Shown piece after piece: positions 25,149 through 35,100 of a DNA stretch of 64,000 bases. The stretch's first letter is position 1. Each line of letters begins with the position of its first letter. The notes under the pieces were generated by a model. That model saw only the letters and a program-made list of their open reading frames with translations, searched no databases and was not told the DNA's origin. Both the position numbers and the translations under genes were made by a program. The stretch is from assembly GCA_035798135.1 (NCBI GenBank), contig JAPFBR010000001.1, positions 434,001 through 498,000 on the forward strand, written 5' to 3'. Source of the stretch: Sediminicola sp035798135. GTDB lineage: Bacteria > Bacteroidota > Bacteroidia > Flavobacteriales > Flavobacteriaceae.

Positions 25149-28100
25149 TTATTCTAAAAACAAATAATTGAGTTTTAAATTATTGAAGGCTTCGTTGAAC
25201 GCCATCATCTCAGTATCCACTAGGGCATCAAAATCGCCCAACTCCTTATTAATCTCGGCTGTCAGTTCATTTTTGACAACTATATCCTGATCGGTTGGTG
25301 GAAAATCATCCATGGTCACTAGACTGTTCAAATGTCCCAATTTATTGGTTAGTCGGATCGGAAAATTAAGGGGATCTTGACCACTTCTGTTTTGGGTTTG
25401 GTACAAGGCCTTTTCTATACTCTCAAAATCAGCTTTCATCTTTTTCGCTTTTTCCACCAAATCCTTGGTAGCCTCATTGTCCTTATACTGTTTGGTAAAG
25501 GCCTCCAATTGTGTACTGATCTTACGTATTTTTTTAATGGATTGATGCGCCCTATCTACCGTAGCATTAACATCCTCAACAAAATCATACTGCTTTTGCA
25601 TGGCTGCTACCCCAACCTCGGCCCTTGGGTCCGATAAAATAGTAAAGGTCTCCGTGTTCGTTGTCCCGTTCACATTTAAATGTACCTTATACTCTCCTGG
25701 AACAGCTTTTGCGCCTTCCAAATTTGCCCACCAAAGAATCATACCATCCAATTCTTCAGCCCCTTTTCCTTGGGTATCCCAAACAAAGGTGTTGCCTCCT
25801 TTTTTTACAGTCAGTTTCTTGTCCTTTTCCTTGGCTTTTGTGTTGTAGGATTTTAATGTATCCCCTGCCATAGTAGTAAAACTCAATGCAATTTTATCAT
25901 CCTCTTTAACATCATTCAAATAAAAATGGGTGATGACACCATTGGGATGGTTCGTCCCAGCAGTCTTTGATGGATTCCTGGACGTTCTTCCTTTGGTCCT
26001 ATAGGAGTCCTTAGGTTTATACAAAATGGTATTTATGTTCTTTTTGGCCTCGTTCAGCTGGTGCAAAACGGTTAGGTCATCTATGATCCAAAGGCTACGA
26101 CCTTGGGTGGCCACTATAAGATTGTTGTCCTTTACCGCTAAATCGGTAATAGGAACAATAGGAAGGTTCAGTTGGAATGGCTTCCAATTGGCGCCATCGT
26201 TAAAAGACACATACATTCCTGTTTCCGTTCCTGCATAGAGCAAACCTTTTCGTTTTGGATCTTCCCTAACCACTCTGGTGAAATGCTCATTGGCAATCCC
26301 GTTTGTGATTTTGGTCCATGTTTTGCCATAATCGGTCGTCTTGTACAAGTAAGGTTGAAAATCCCCCAATTTATAGCGTGTTGCCGCCACGTAACAAGTA
26401 CCTTCATCAAAAGCGGAAGGTTCGATACTGTTCACCATGGACCATTCTGGCATCCCTGATGGGGTCACATTTTCCCAGTTCTGTCCGCCATCCTTGGATA
26501 CATGGATCAGGCCATCATCACTCCCAACCCAAAGCAAACCTTCCTTTAAGGGACTTTCATTGGCTGCAAAAATGGTACAGTAATATTCCACACTGGTATT
26601 ATCTTGGGTAATTGGTCCTCCACTGGACACCAATTTTGTTGGATCGTTCCTTGTAAGATCCCCGCTCAACAAAGTCCAGCTCTGCCCTTCATTTTCCGTT
26701 ACATGGACATGATTGGAAAAAGTATATAATTTCTTTGGATTGTGCTTGCTGAAAATAATGGGGAAGTTCCATTGAAAACGGTATTTCATGCCATCGGCAC
26801 CATGGCCCATAGGGTTGTTTGGCCATACATTAATTCCCCTTACTGTACCTGTCTCATGGTTCACACGGGTCAAAAAACCATCATAACTACCGCCATAAAC
26901 GATATCATTGTTTGTCGGATCAACAGCAATATGGGCCGATTCACCTCCAGCGGTCTCCTCCCAGTCATCATCACTAATCCTAGAACCATCACTTCGATGC
27001 TTGATACGGATGGTGGAATTATCCTGTTGTGCCGCATAAATACGGTACGGGAACGAATTGTCCGTGGTCACCCTATAAAATTGGGCCGTAGGTTGGTTGT
27101 AATACGTGCTCCAGGTCTCCCCAGCATCATAGGAAATTTGGGCTCCACCGTCATCCCCAATGATCATTCTATTGGAATCTTCCGGAGCGATCCAAAGATC
27201 ATGGTGATCCCCATGGGGGGCATTAAAGGTGCTAAAAGTTTTACCGCCGTCCGAGGATTTGTGGTAATTAACGTTCAGGACGTATACAATATCTTCATCT
27301 TCGGTATCGGCATACAGTCTGGTATAGTACCAAGCTCTCTGGCGTAATTTGCGTTCATCATTGATTTGGGTCCATTTGTCACCCCCATCATCACTTCGGA
27401 ATAGGCCTCCCTTTTCCTTATTCTCAACTATGGCCCAAACCCGCTCACTATTTTTAGGGGATACGGCTACACCTATAATCCCTAAGGTATCCTTTGGAAA
27501 CCCTTCGTTTTTAGATATTTCTTTCCAGGTTTCCCCACTATCTGTACTTTTCCAAAGGGCAGAACCTTCTCCCCCGCTACTAAGGCTATACGGAGTTCTT
27601 TGAGCTCTCCATGTGGAGGCGTATAATATTCTTGGGTTGTTGGGGTCTAAAGTAAGATCTACGGCTCCAGCCTGATCGTTTACGAATAACTTCTTACTCC
27701 ATGTTTTACCTCCATCGGTACTTTTATAAACACCCCTATCTTGGGTTGGTTTGTAAATATTTCCCAAAACTGCCGCGTATACTATATCGGCATTGGTAGG
27801 GTGGATTCGTATTCTGGGCACATGTCTACTATCCTTTAATCCTGCTGAAGTCCATGTTTTTCCAGCATTTTCAGATTTCCAAATTCCATAACCCGAAGAT
27901 ACATTCCCTCTCAAAGTCTTTTCACCTCCTCCAACATAGATCACATTGGGGTCGCTTTTGGCCACTTCAATAGCGCCGATGCTACCACCAAAAAAGCCGT
28001 CTGAAATATTTTCCCATTCACGGCCACCATTTTCAGTTTTCCAAACACCACCACCGGCAGCGCCAAAATAAAATAGATTTGGTTCCCCTGGTACGCCGGT

Positions 28101-28283
28101 TACAGCTGCAGAACGTCCCCCACGGAAAGGACCAATTAAACGGTATTCCAAACTGGAATATAATTCCTCCGGATACTGGGTGTCCGAAATTGTGGATTTC
28201 TTCTTTTTTTGTGCAGAGGAGTTTAATGGTAATAGAATAATGATCAGCAAGAACATGCCAATCCTTGAAAGGAAAGATTTCAT
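25149..28283 (-). CDS. Secreted Asp-box/BNR (VPS10/sortilin-like) propeller protein, paralog 2
   Basis: 1044 residues, signal peptide (hydrophobic 9-23, ending SSAQ) followed by a lysine run KKKK. Eleven Asp-box-like motifs (WKSENAGKTW, YKSTDGGKTW, WKSTDSGETW, FRSDDGGDKW, ISYDAGETW, VSKDGGQNW, YKTTDYGKTW and others). The shared opening YR(L/N)IGPFRGGRS and colinear domain order show it is a tandem duplicate of the downstream gene, but divergence is large (visibly under half identical in many stretches), so the duplication is old. Probably binds an extracellular protein or polysaccharide; role unknown. Confidence 0.88.
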   Translation of the reverse strand: MKSFLSRIGMFLLIIILLPLNSSAQKKKKSTISDTQYPEELYSSLEYRLIGPFRGGRSAAVTGVPGEPNLFYFGAAGGGVWKTENGGREWENISDGFFGGSIGAIEVAKSDPNVIYVGGGEKTLRGNVSSGYGIWKSENAGKTWTSAGLKDSRHVPRIRIHPTNADIVYAAVLGNIYKPTQDRGVYKSTDGGKTWSKKLFVNDQAGAVDLTLDPNNPRILYASTWRAQRTPYSLSSGGEGSALWKSTDSGETWKEISKNEGFPKDTLGIIGVAVSPKNSERVWAIVENKEKGGLFRSDDGGDKWTQINDERKLRQRAWYYTRLYADTEDEDIVYVLNVNYHKSSDGGKTFSTFNAPHGDHHDLWIAPEDSNRMIIGDDGGAQISYDAGETWSTYYNQPTAQFYRVTTDNSFPYRIYAAQQDNSTIRIKHRSDGSRISDDDWEETAGGESAHIAVDPTNNDIVYGGSYDGFLTRVNHETGTVRGINVWPNNPMGHGADGMKYRFQWNFPIIFSKHNPKKLYTFSNHVHVTENEGQSWTLLSGDLTRNDPTKLVSSGGPITQDNTSVEYYCTIFAANESPLKEGLLWVGSDDGLIHVSKDGGQNWENVTPSGMPEWSMVNSIEPSAFDEGTCYVAATRYKLGDFQPYLYKTTDYGKTWTKITNGIANEHFTRVVREDPKRKGLLYAGTETGMYVSFNDGANWKPFQLNLPIVPITDLAVKDNNLIVATQGRSLWIIDDLTVLHQLNEAKKNINTILYKPKDSYRTKGRTSRNPSKTAGTNHPNGVITHFYLNDVKEDDKIALSFTTMAGDTLKSYNTKAKEKDKKLTVKKGGNTFVWDTQGKGAEELDGMILWWANLEGAKAVPGEYKVHLNVNGTTNTETFTILSDPRAEVGVAAMQKQYDFVEDVNATVDRAHQSIKKIRKISTQLEAFTKQYKDNEATKDLVEKAKKMKADFESIEKALYQTQNRSGQDPLNFPIRLTNKLGHLNSLVTMDDFPPTDQDIVVKNELTAEINKELGDFDALVDTEMMAFNEAFNNLKLNYLFLE

Positions 28284-28331
28284 TTAAATTGTATTAGAAT
28301 TAGTCCCTCTAAAAGTAGGAATAAAAACTAT

Positions 28332-29723
28332 TTATGACGAAATCTTTGTGATTAAATTAGTGCGAATTTCCTTTCGTAGGAAATAACCAGTGACCATGGT
28401 CGCTAGAACATCTGCAATTGGAAATGATATCCATACTCCCAATTCACCTAAATACTGTGGTAAAATAAGCACCAATGGGATAAAAAAGAAACCTTGCCTA
28501 CTCAAGGTAAGCAGTAAAGCGGGTACGGCTTTACCCACCGCCTGGAAATAAGCGGCTCCTATGAGTTGAAGGGCTATTATTGGCGTAGCGGCAAAGACCC
28601 ATCTCATAGCGCCAGGGGTATTTTCCAGTACAAAGGCGTTCATAGCAAGTTCTGAAGGGGTCATCCCTGGTTTATCACTCAAAAATAAAGATGCTATTTC
28701 GGCTGGAAAAATCATGAGGCCCACAAAGACCAAAGATGCCAATATGGCCGCATATTTTATGGCTGTATTGATGGTTTCCCTGACCCTTTCATATTTTTTA
28801 GCTCCATAGTTGAATCCGGCAATGGGAAGAAAGCCTTGTGTGACCCCAAAAACAGGAAAAAGGGCGAACATCAGCATGCGACCGATAATGGCGTAAACCG
28901 CCACCATTGCCTCACCTCCCAAATTGAACAGTACGTTGTTCATAATCAGATAAATAATGCTCACAACTGCCTGCCTGGCCATGGTCACAAAGCCCAAGGC
29001 CCCAATTTCCTTTAGAATAATTCGATCCAGGCCAAAATGATTCCAAGAAATCTTTAACTCTGAATTCTTGGAGAGGAAGAAATAAAAGACATAACTAAAG
29101 CAAAGGAAATATCCTATGGTGGTGGCCCATGCTGCCCCTTCCATGCCCCAATCAAAAATATAAATGAAGATATAGTCCATCAATAAATTCCCTACGGATG
29201 GAATGATCATGGCAATCATGGCAAATTTAGGCTTCCCTTCCGCCCTGATTACTGTATTACCCATCATACAAAGGGCCAAAAAAGGCACTCCGTACAGAAC
29301 TATGGTGTAGTAGGTCTTAGCGGGGCCAAAAATATCGCCCTTCCCTCCAAAAGCGGGAATGAGGGTATCTATAAAATACAGTCCCAAGAACACCATGGAA
29401 ATTGTCACCAAGAGGGATAGGGTAATTTGATTCCCAAATACTTTTAGTGCTTTTTCGGGATCATTGGCCCCTAAGGCACGGGAAATAATACTGGAGCCCC
29501 CAATACCAATGGACATCCCCAAGGCCCCTATAAAAAAAGAAACCGGCAATACCACATTGATAGCGGCTATGGCAATGGAACCAATCCAATTACCAACAAA
29601 AATAGAGTCTACAAGAACATTGAGCGACATTACCAAAATACCTATGGATGCCGGAAGTGCCTGCTTGATGAGCAGCTTCCCAATAGGCTCAGAACCCAAT
29701 TGTTCCGAAGACACTTTTGCCAT
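28332..29723 (-). CDS. MATE family multidrug/Na+ antiporter
   Basis: 463 residues with about 12 membrane spans. Family marks: ALPASIGILVMSLNVLVDSIFVG near the start, IGGSSIISRALGAND, and the second-half repeat TQGFLPIAGFNYGAKKY. The chosen start is the ATG at 29723, overlapping the hemH stop as TAATG (one shared base); a longer in-frame start exists at 29753 inside hemH. This coupling means MATE is translated with ferrochelatase, so export of haem or porphyrin is a possibility, but the family is also common for drugs and cations. Confidence 0.9.
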   Translation of the reverse strand: MAKVSSEQLGSEPIGKLLIKQALPASIGILVMSLNVLVDSIFVGNWIGSIAIAAINVVLPVSFFIGALGMSIGIGGSSIISRALGANDPEKALKVFGNQITLSLLVTISMVFLGLYFIDTLIPAFGGKGDIFGPAKTYYTIVLYGVPFLALCMMGNTVIRAEGKPKFAMIAMIIPSVGNLLMDYIFIYIFDWGMEGAAWATTIGYFLCFSYVFYFFLSKNSELKISWNHFGLDRIILKEIGALGFVTMARQAVVSIIYLIMNNVLFNLGGEAMVAVYAIIGRMLMFALFPVFGVTQGFLPIAGFNYGAKKYERVRETINTAIKYAAILASLVFVGLMIFPAEIASLFLSDKPGMTPSELAMNAFVLENTPGAMRWVFAATPIIALQLIGAAYFQAVGKAVPALLLTLSRQGFFFIPLVLILPQYLGELGVWISFPIADVLATMVTGYFLRKEIRTNLITKISS

Positions 29724-30754
29724 TATAGGGGTAGGGTTTCTGTAGCTTCCCATTCATTGACCCATTGGGCCATGAGGTTCACCCAATTTGGACTATCGTT
29801 GAGACAAGAGATGTGCTTATAGTGTTCCCCACCTCCTTCTACGAACTGTTCCTTCCCTTCCATGGCAATTTCCTCCAATGTTTCCAAACAGTCGGCAACA
29901 AAAGCAGGGGTAATTACGGCCAAACGTTTTTTACCCTCTTTTGGAAAGCGCTCAAATTCATAATCGGTATAGGGTTTCAACCATGGGTCTCCCGCCAATC
30001 GTGATTGAAAGGAAACACTCACTTTATTTTCTGGCAAGCCCATATGCTCACTGACCAATCTGGTCATCTCGTAACATTGGTGGCGGTAACAGGTATGGTG
30101 AGCCACAGAATTGGTCTGGCAGCAACTGCCATCTATTTTACAATGAAATTTGGTAGGATCCGATTTTCTGATATGCCTTTCAGGAATCCCATGGTAGGAA
30201 AACAAAAGTTGGTCGTATTCAAAATCTTTCAAGCCCTCTGCTATACTCTCGGATAGCACCTTGATATAATCCGGGTTTTTATAAAATGCAGGAAGGGTGG
30301 TCACCTTCATTTCAGGGAAATAAGCTTTTTGCTCTTCCATCACCTTTACAACTACAGTTTCATAAGAGGACATAGCATAATGTGGGTACAGAGGCACTAG
30401 AAGTACCTCATCTACACCCTGGTCCTTAAGTTCCTGTAGTGCTTTTTTTATGGTCATGGAGCCATAGCGCATTCCCAAAGCAACTGGTAATTTAGTAAGC
30501 TCTTTTACTTTATTCGCAAACCTTTCAGAAATCACAATCAGGGGGGAGCCTTCATCCCACCAGATTTTCTTGTAGGCCATTGCGGATTTCTTGGGCCTCG
30601 TCTGTAAAATAATTCCCCTAACAATAATATTCCTAAGTATTTTGGGGACATCAATTACCCTTTCATCCATTAAAAACTCATCTAAATATGGTTTTACATC
30701 CTTTGCGGTGGGGCTATCTGGGGATCCAAGGTTTACAAACAAAACTCCTTTCAT
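29723..30754 (-). CDS. hemH: Ferrochelatase
   Basis: 343 residues. Inserts Fe2+ into protoporphyrin IX, the last step of protohaem synthesis. Catalytic His188 (SYHGIPERH) and Glu291 (FVADCLETLEEI) are present; N-terminus GVLFVNLGSPDSP is typical. Cys205, Cys211, Cys212, Cys222 and Cys227 lie near the region used by [2Fe-2S]-containing ferrochelatases, but a cluster cannot be asserted. Start ATG at 30754. Coupled to the MATE gene through TAATG. HemJ, which makes its substrate, is at 21.3 kb, and the rest of the pathway is at 48.8-55.6 kb. Confidence 0.96.
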   Translation of the reverse strand: MKGVLFVNLGSPDSPTAKDVKPYLDEFLMDERVIDVPKILRNIIVRGIILQTRPKKSAMAYKKIWWDEGSPLIVISERFANKVKELTKLPVALGMRYGSMTIKKALQELKDQGVDEVLLVPLYPHYAMSSYETVVVKVMEEQKAYFPEMKVTTLPAFYKNPDYIKVLSESIAEGLKDFEYDQLLFSYHGIPERHIRKSDPTKFHCKIDGSCCQTNSVAHHTCYRHQCYEMTRLVSEHMGLPENKVSVSFQSRLAGDPWLKPYTDYEFERFPKEGKKRLAVITPAFVADCLETLEEIAMEGKEQFVEGGGEHYKHISCLNDSPNWVNLMAQWVNEWEATETLPL

Positions 30755-30786
30755 GTATCGAATTCTTTATACTTTCTTTTTCACAG

Positions 30787-30794
30787 CAAAAATA
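30787..30794 (-). promoter_or_regulatory. Putative -7 promoter element (TATTTTTG) of hemH
   Basis: Exact TAnnTTTG match on the minus strand, 32 bases before the hemH ATG. No TTTG at the usual upstream distance. Confidence 0.45.
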
Positions 30795-30890
30795 ACACTT
30801 GTAGAGGAACTATAATTTAAAAGCTTTAAATACTTTCTTGATGGCGGTATAGAGAAATCTGATTTTAAATTGAAAAATAGCCCCAGAAAT

Positions 30891-30930
30891 GCCGTTTTTT
30901 GTAAGTTCATGCCTTAATTGAAAAAACGGC
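30891..30930 (+). promoter_or_regulatory. Hairpin just upstream of the MscS start codon
   Basis: GCCGTTTTTT (30891-30900) / AAAAAACGGC (30921-30930) form a perfect 10-bp stem with a 20-nt loop, ending nine bases before the ATG at 30940. The heptamer CAGAAAT flanks the stem on both sides. It could limit ribosome access to the start or be a remnant terminator for leftward RNA. Confidence 0.45.
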
Positions 30931-30939
30931 CACAGAAAT

Positions 30940-32028
30940 ATGGATAAATTCTTCAATAATTCCGAAATCCAGACAACCGTATATGCCTTTGGAACATTTT
31001 TCCTTTTGGCCATCCTTTATGTTATTACCAACTACACTTTGAGAAAAATGGGTGCCAATCCCAAATACCTCATTCCAAAAGATTCCTTTAAAAAGGTGGG
31101 GGCACCCTTATTCCTATTGTTTTTTGCGTTCTTGATACGTTCCCAATCCCTTCAGACCATTTTAAATGTGGAGGATTTTTCTTATGCCATTCGTAAAACC
31201 AGCAACCTCTTGATCATTGGTTGTATCACCTGGTTGATCTTGGTTGCTTTAAAGATCACAAAAAAACTGATCATCAAAAATTATGATGTTCAGGCTACTG
31301 ACAATTTAAAGGCACGTAAAATATACACCCAATTTAATATTCTGGAACGTATTTTTATTGTCCTGGTAGTCCTTCTGGCCATTGCTGCCGCTTTGATGAG
31401 TTTTGAAAGTATCAGGGAAGTTGGGATAAGTCTCTTTGCCTCGGCAGGTGTGGCAGGTATCATTGTCGGATTTTCAGCCCAGAAAATGATTGGCACCATC
31501 TTGGCGGGGATCCAAATAGCCATCACCCAGCCCATAAAAATTGATGATGTGGTGATCGTTGAGGGAGAATGGGGTCGTATTGAGGAGATCACACTCACCT
31601 ATGTGGTCATCGCAATTTGGGACAAAAGACGGCTCATCGTCCCGACTCCTTACTTCATTGATAAGCCTTTTCAGAACTGGACAAAAAGCTCTTCTGACAT
31701 CATGGGAACTGTTTTTATACACACCGATTATCATGTCCCATTCGATAAATTAAGGGAAGAACTCACTCGAATTTTAGAGGGGTCTAAACTATGGGACGGA
31801 AAAGTAAACGTACTTCAGGTAACAGAAGCGAAAGAGAGGAGTGTGGAGATACGTGCCCTTATGAGCGCTTCGGATTCTCCTACCGCCTGGGACCTAAGAG
31901 TATTGGTCAGGGAAAAGCTTATTACCTATTTGCAGGAGCACTACCCGGAGAGTCTGCCCCACACCCGCCTATACATCAAAAATATAGACGCTCCAAAAGC
32001 GGAGAAAGAACAAAAAAGCAAAAAATAA
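30940..32028 (+). CDS. MscS-family small-conductance mechanosensitive channel
   Basis: 362 residues. N-terminal membrane spans (about 15-35, 57-77, 85-105, 135-155) and the MscS pore helix and beta domain: AGVAGIIVGFSAQKMIGTILAG, ITQPIKIDDVVIV, EEITLTYVVIAIWD and PTPYFIDKPFQNWT. Opens under membrane tension to release solutes during osmotic down-shock. Transcribed divergently from hemH; a hairpin precedes the start codon. No frame-shift or truncation. Confidence 0.9.
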   Translation: MDKFFNNSEIQTTVYAFGTFFLLAILYVITNYTLRKMGANPKYLIPKDSFKKVGAPLFLLFFAFLIRSQSLQTILNVEDFSYAIRKTSNLLIIGCITWLILVALKITKKLIIKNYDVQATDNLKARKIYTQFNILERIFIVLVVLLAIAAALMSFESIREVGISLFASAGVAGIIVGFSAQKMIGTILAGIQIAITQPIKIDDVVIVEGEWGRIEEITLTYVVIAIWDKRRLIVPTPYFIDKPFQNWTKSSSDIMGTVFIHTDYHVPFDKLREELTRILEGSKLWDGKVNVLQVTEAKERSVEIRALMSASDSPTAWDLRVLVREKLITYLQEHYPESLPHTRLYIKNIDAPKAEKEQKSKK

Positions 32029-32131
32029 AGTATTGTAGGATACCTTCAAGGCCAAGAAAACGTTAATTATCCAATAACTTTTTATTTCTATGGTTTTTTG
32101 AGGCATTTTTAATCTTAATTAAGAGATCTCT

Positions 32132-35100
32132 ATGCGCTTCTTTATGGCCTTGGCCATCACATTTATTATCACAGGCTCTTTTGCCCAAGAAAAAAACAGT
32201 TTACTCTGGGAAATTTCCGGAAATGGATTGGAGCAGAGCTCTTATCTCTATGGCACAATGCATGTGAGTAAAAAAATTGCTTTCCGCTTGGATGATGTGT
32301 TTTATGAGGCCTTGGAAAAAAGTGATATCATCGCCTTGGAATCCGATCCCGGTACTTGGTTGGATAATGAGGAAGGTCTGGATAATTCTGGCTTTGGTCA
32401 AGGCTCTGCTTTTGCCGCAAAAGGGTTCTACATCTATCCTTTTCTGGTTAAAAACCCCAAAAAAGAAGATATAGCCGCCTATCTGGCTTTTGAGGATCGT
32501 TTGATCAATACTATTTTATACCGTTCGGATGGCTTTTCTGGTAATTTTGAAGAAGAAACCTATCTGGACATGTTTATCTATCAGGCCGGCAAAAAATCCA
32601 ATAAGCCCATAATCGCACTTGAGGATATAGAAGAATCATCTGCCCTAGTTGAAAGGGCCAATTTAAACGCCTTAAAAGAAAAACCGGACGAATGGCTACA
32701 AAAAATTATTCAGCAGCAAGATCCGGGGACCTTGATGCAGGATGCCTACAGAGAAAGGAACATTAATTTTATGGACAGTATCCACGACGGGATTTACACT
32801 AGGCATTACTTAAAAAATATGCTTTATGTCCGCAATTATCAAATGGTACAACGTTTGGATTCTATAATGAAAAAGGGCAAAGTGTTTACGGGTATTGGTG
32901 CTGCCCATTTGCCTGGAATAAATGGGGTTATCGCCTTATTGCGAAGCAAGGGATACGTTGTGGAGCCCTTGACCTCAAAAATAAGCAGCAATGCAAGGCA
33001 AATTAAGGAGCGATTGGAAAAACAGGTGAAGTTAAACACCTACACCAAGGCTCAACCAGACGATGGCTTCTTCTCCCTTTTATTGCCCAGCAAGCTCTAT
33101 CCCATCTCGGAGATGACCAATACAACCTATATTGCCCCCGACTTGGCCAACGGGAGCTATTTTATGATCAATCGTATTCCTACCAATACTTTTTTAAAAA
33201 AAGATGCCCTATTTACTATTGAGGATATCGATCGATTTCTTTTTGAAAATATTCCAGGAACAATCAGTGAGAAAATAGGACTGTTCAAAGACGGCTATTT
33301 TGGACTGGATGTAAAAAACGAATTGAAAAACGGAGACCGTCAACGGTACCAAATTTATATTACCCCTCTGGAAATCCTTATTTTTAAAATGGGAGGACAG
33401 GGCAACTACATCACTCAATACTCGGATACCATTTTTAACAGCATTAACTTTAAGAAACTTACAACTCAAAAAGAATTGGTCACTTCAGGTTTTAAAGATT
33501 TTGAAATTGAAATGCCATCCTTTTACACATTCCCCAATCGGTTTAGAAATGGCTCCCGATCTGTTGAAGGGTATGATAAAAATACAGGTAACTACTACTT
33601 TCTTAAAAAAGCTACCTTGAACGATTTCAATTTTATAGAACAGGATACCTTTGAATTGCAGCAGATACAAAAGCGGTTTTATGAAGACTTAAATTTAGAG
33701 CCCATTTATGGTGGATTTGATAAAAAGTCCTTGACATCTGCAGCTCCTTTTAACTCCGAGCAAAAATTACACCTAAAAACGGTCATTAATGGAGGGGATT
33801 ACTTTTTGATAGGTGCATTGACCAACAATGAGAAGGAGGCCAACAACTATTTTAATTCCTTTGCTCTAAAAAAACCTGTTTATCAGGAGCCTTTTGAAAA
33901 AGTAAAGGATACTGCGCTTTTCTTTACCACGGTGAGCAACATTGATCCACCAAAATTTGTTGAAAACAGCAATAATTACTACACCGGCAAGAACAGGCCT
34001 AAGCCCTACAGCCCATATATAAAGAAAACCCTTTACCTAAACAAGAACAATGAAGCTATTACCGTAGAGGTCAGCAAGGCCCATGACTATTTAATGTTCC
34101 CTAGTATAGATTCGGTTTGGGCCCTCCGTAAAAAGATATATTCCAATAGGAAATTTACTATTCACAATGAGACAAAATCCTATTCTCCCAAAGGATATCA
34201 TGAATTGAATCTTACATTAGGGGATACGGCCAGTTCAACGAGAATATTGGTGAAAAACATTTCAAAGGGCGGACTGCTCTATGAAGTCAAAGCCAAATTG
34301 GATACCCTTAGTTCCCCAAGTATGTTCGTGACGGAATTCTTTTCCAATTTTGAACCCATGGACACTATTATCGGGAGGAATCTAATGGAGGATAAAGTCC
34401 CTGAATTTTTTAAGGCCCTTCGTGAACGGGACAGTATAGGTGCCGATGGAATCCGTTTTCTGCTCTTTACAAAAAAACATTTGGATTCGCTCACCTATTA
34501 TATTTCGGAATTTAATTTTAGGGAAGATCAAAAAAATATACAGGCTTCCCTCATTCAAAAAATGGGAGAAATAGACGATCCGGCAGTTTTTCCGTTCTTT
34601 AGGACCCTTTATGTAAAATCCTATAGTAATTCCTATGCCCAGACAAAAATATTGCAGGCCATTGCTAAAAAATCGGATGATTATTCCACAGAGCTTCTCC
34701 TGGAACTTATGTCCAAGGACCTGCCATTGGTTTCCAATAAACTGGAAATCCATACAGTATTTAAACCCTATATGGACAACCTTGAGCTAGCGAAAAAATT
34801 ATTTCCTAAAATTTTGGACTACAGTGCCATTGAGGAATATAATGGTCCCATTTTTTCCATTATGGCCGATCTCATGACGCAAGGGATGTTAAAACCAAAG
34901 AGCTATAAGAAATATAACAAGCAAATTTTAAACGATGCCAAATTACAGCTGAAAAGACATTTAGGACAATGGATTTCTTCTGATAGCCAAAAACGATTTT
35001 TTAGCAATACTCAATTACAAAATACCAATATCTTGGAAGACTATGAAATATTGCTCTATCCTTTTATAAAAGACAAGGAGGTGCAACAATTTTTTAATCG

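Noticed and set aside
26742..27347. A 201-codon plus-strand frame inside the second propeller gene
   Set aside because: The minus-strand propeller protein has clear Asp-box repeats throughout; the plus frame has no family motif and uses codons like a shadow.
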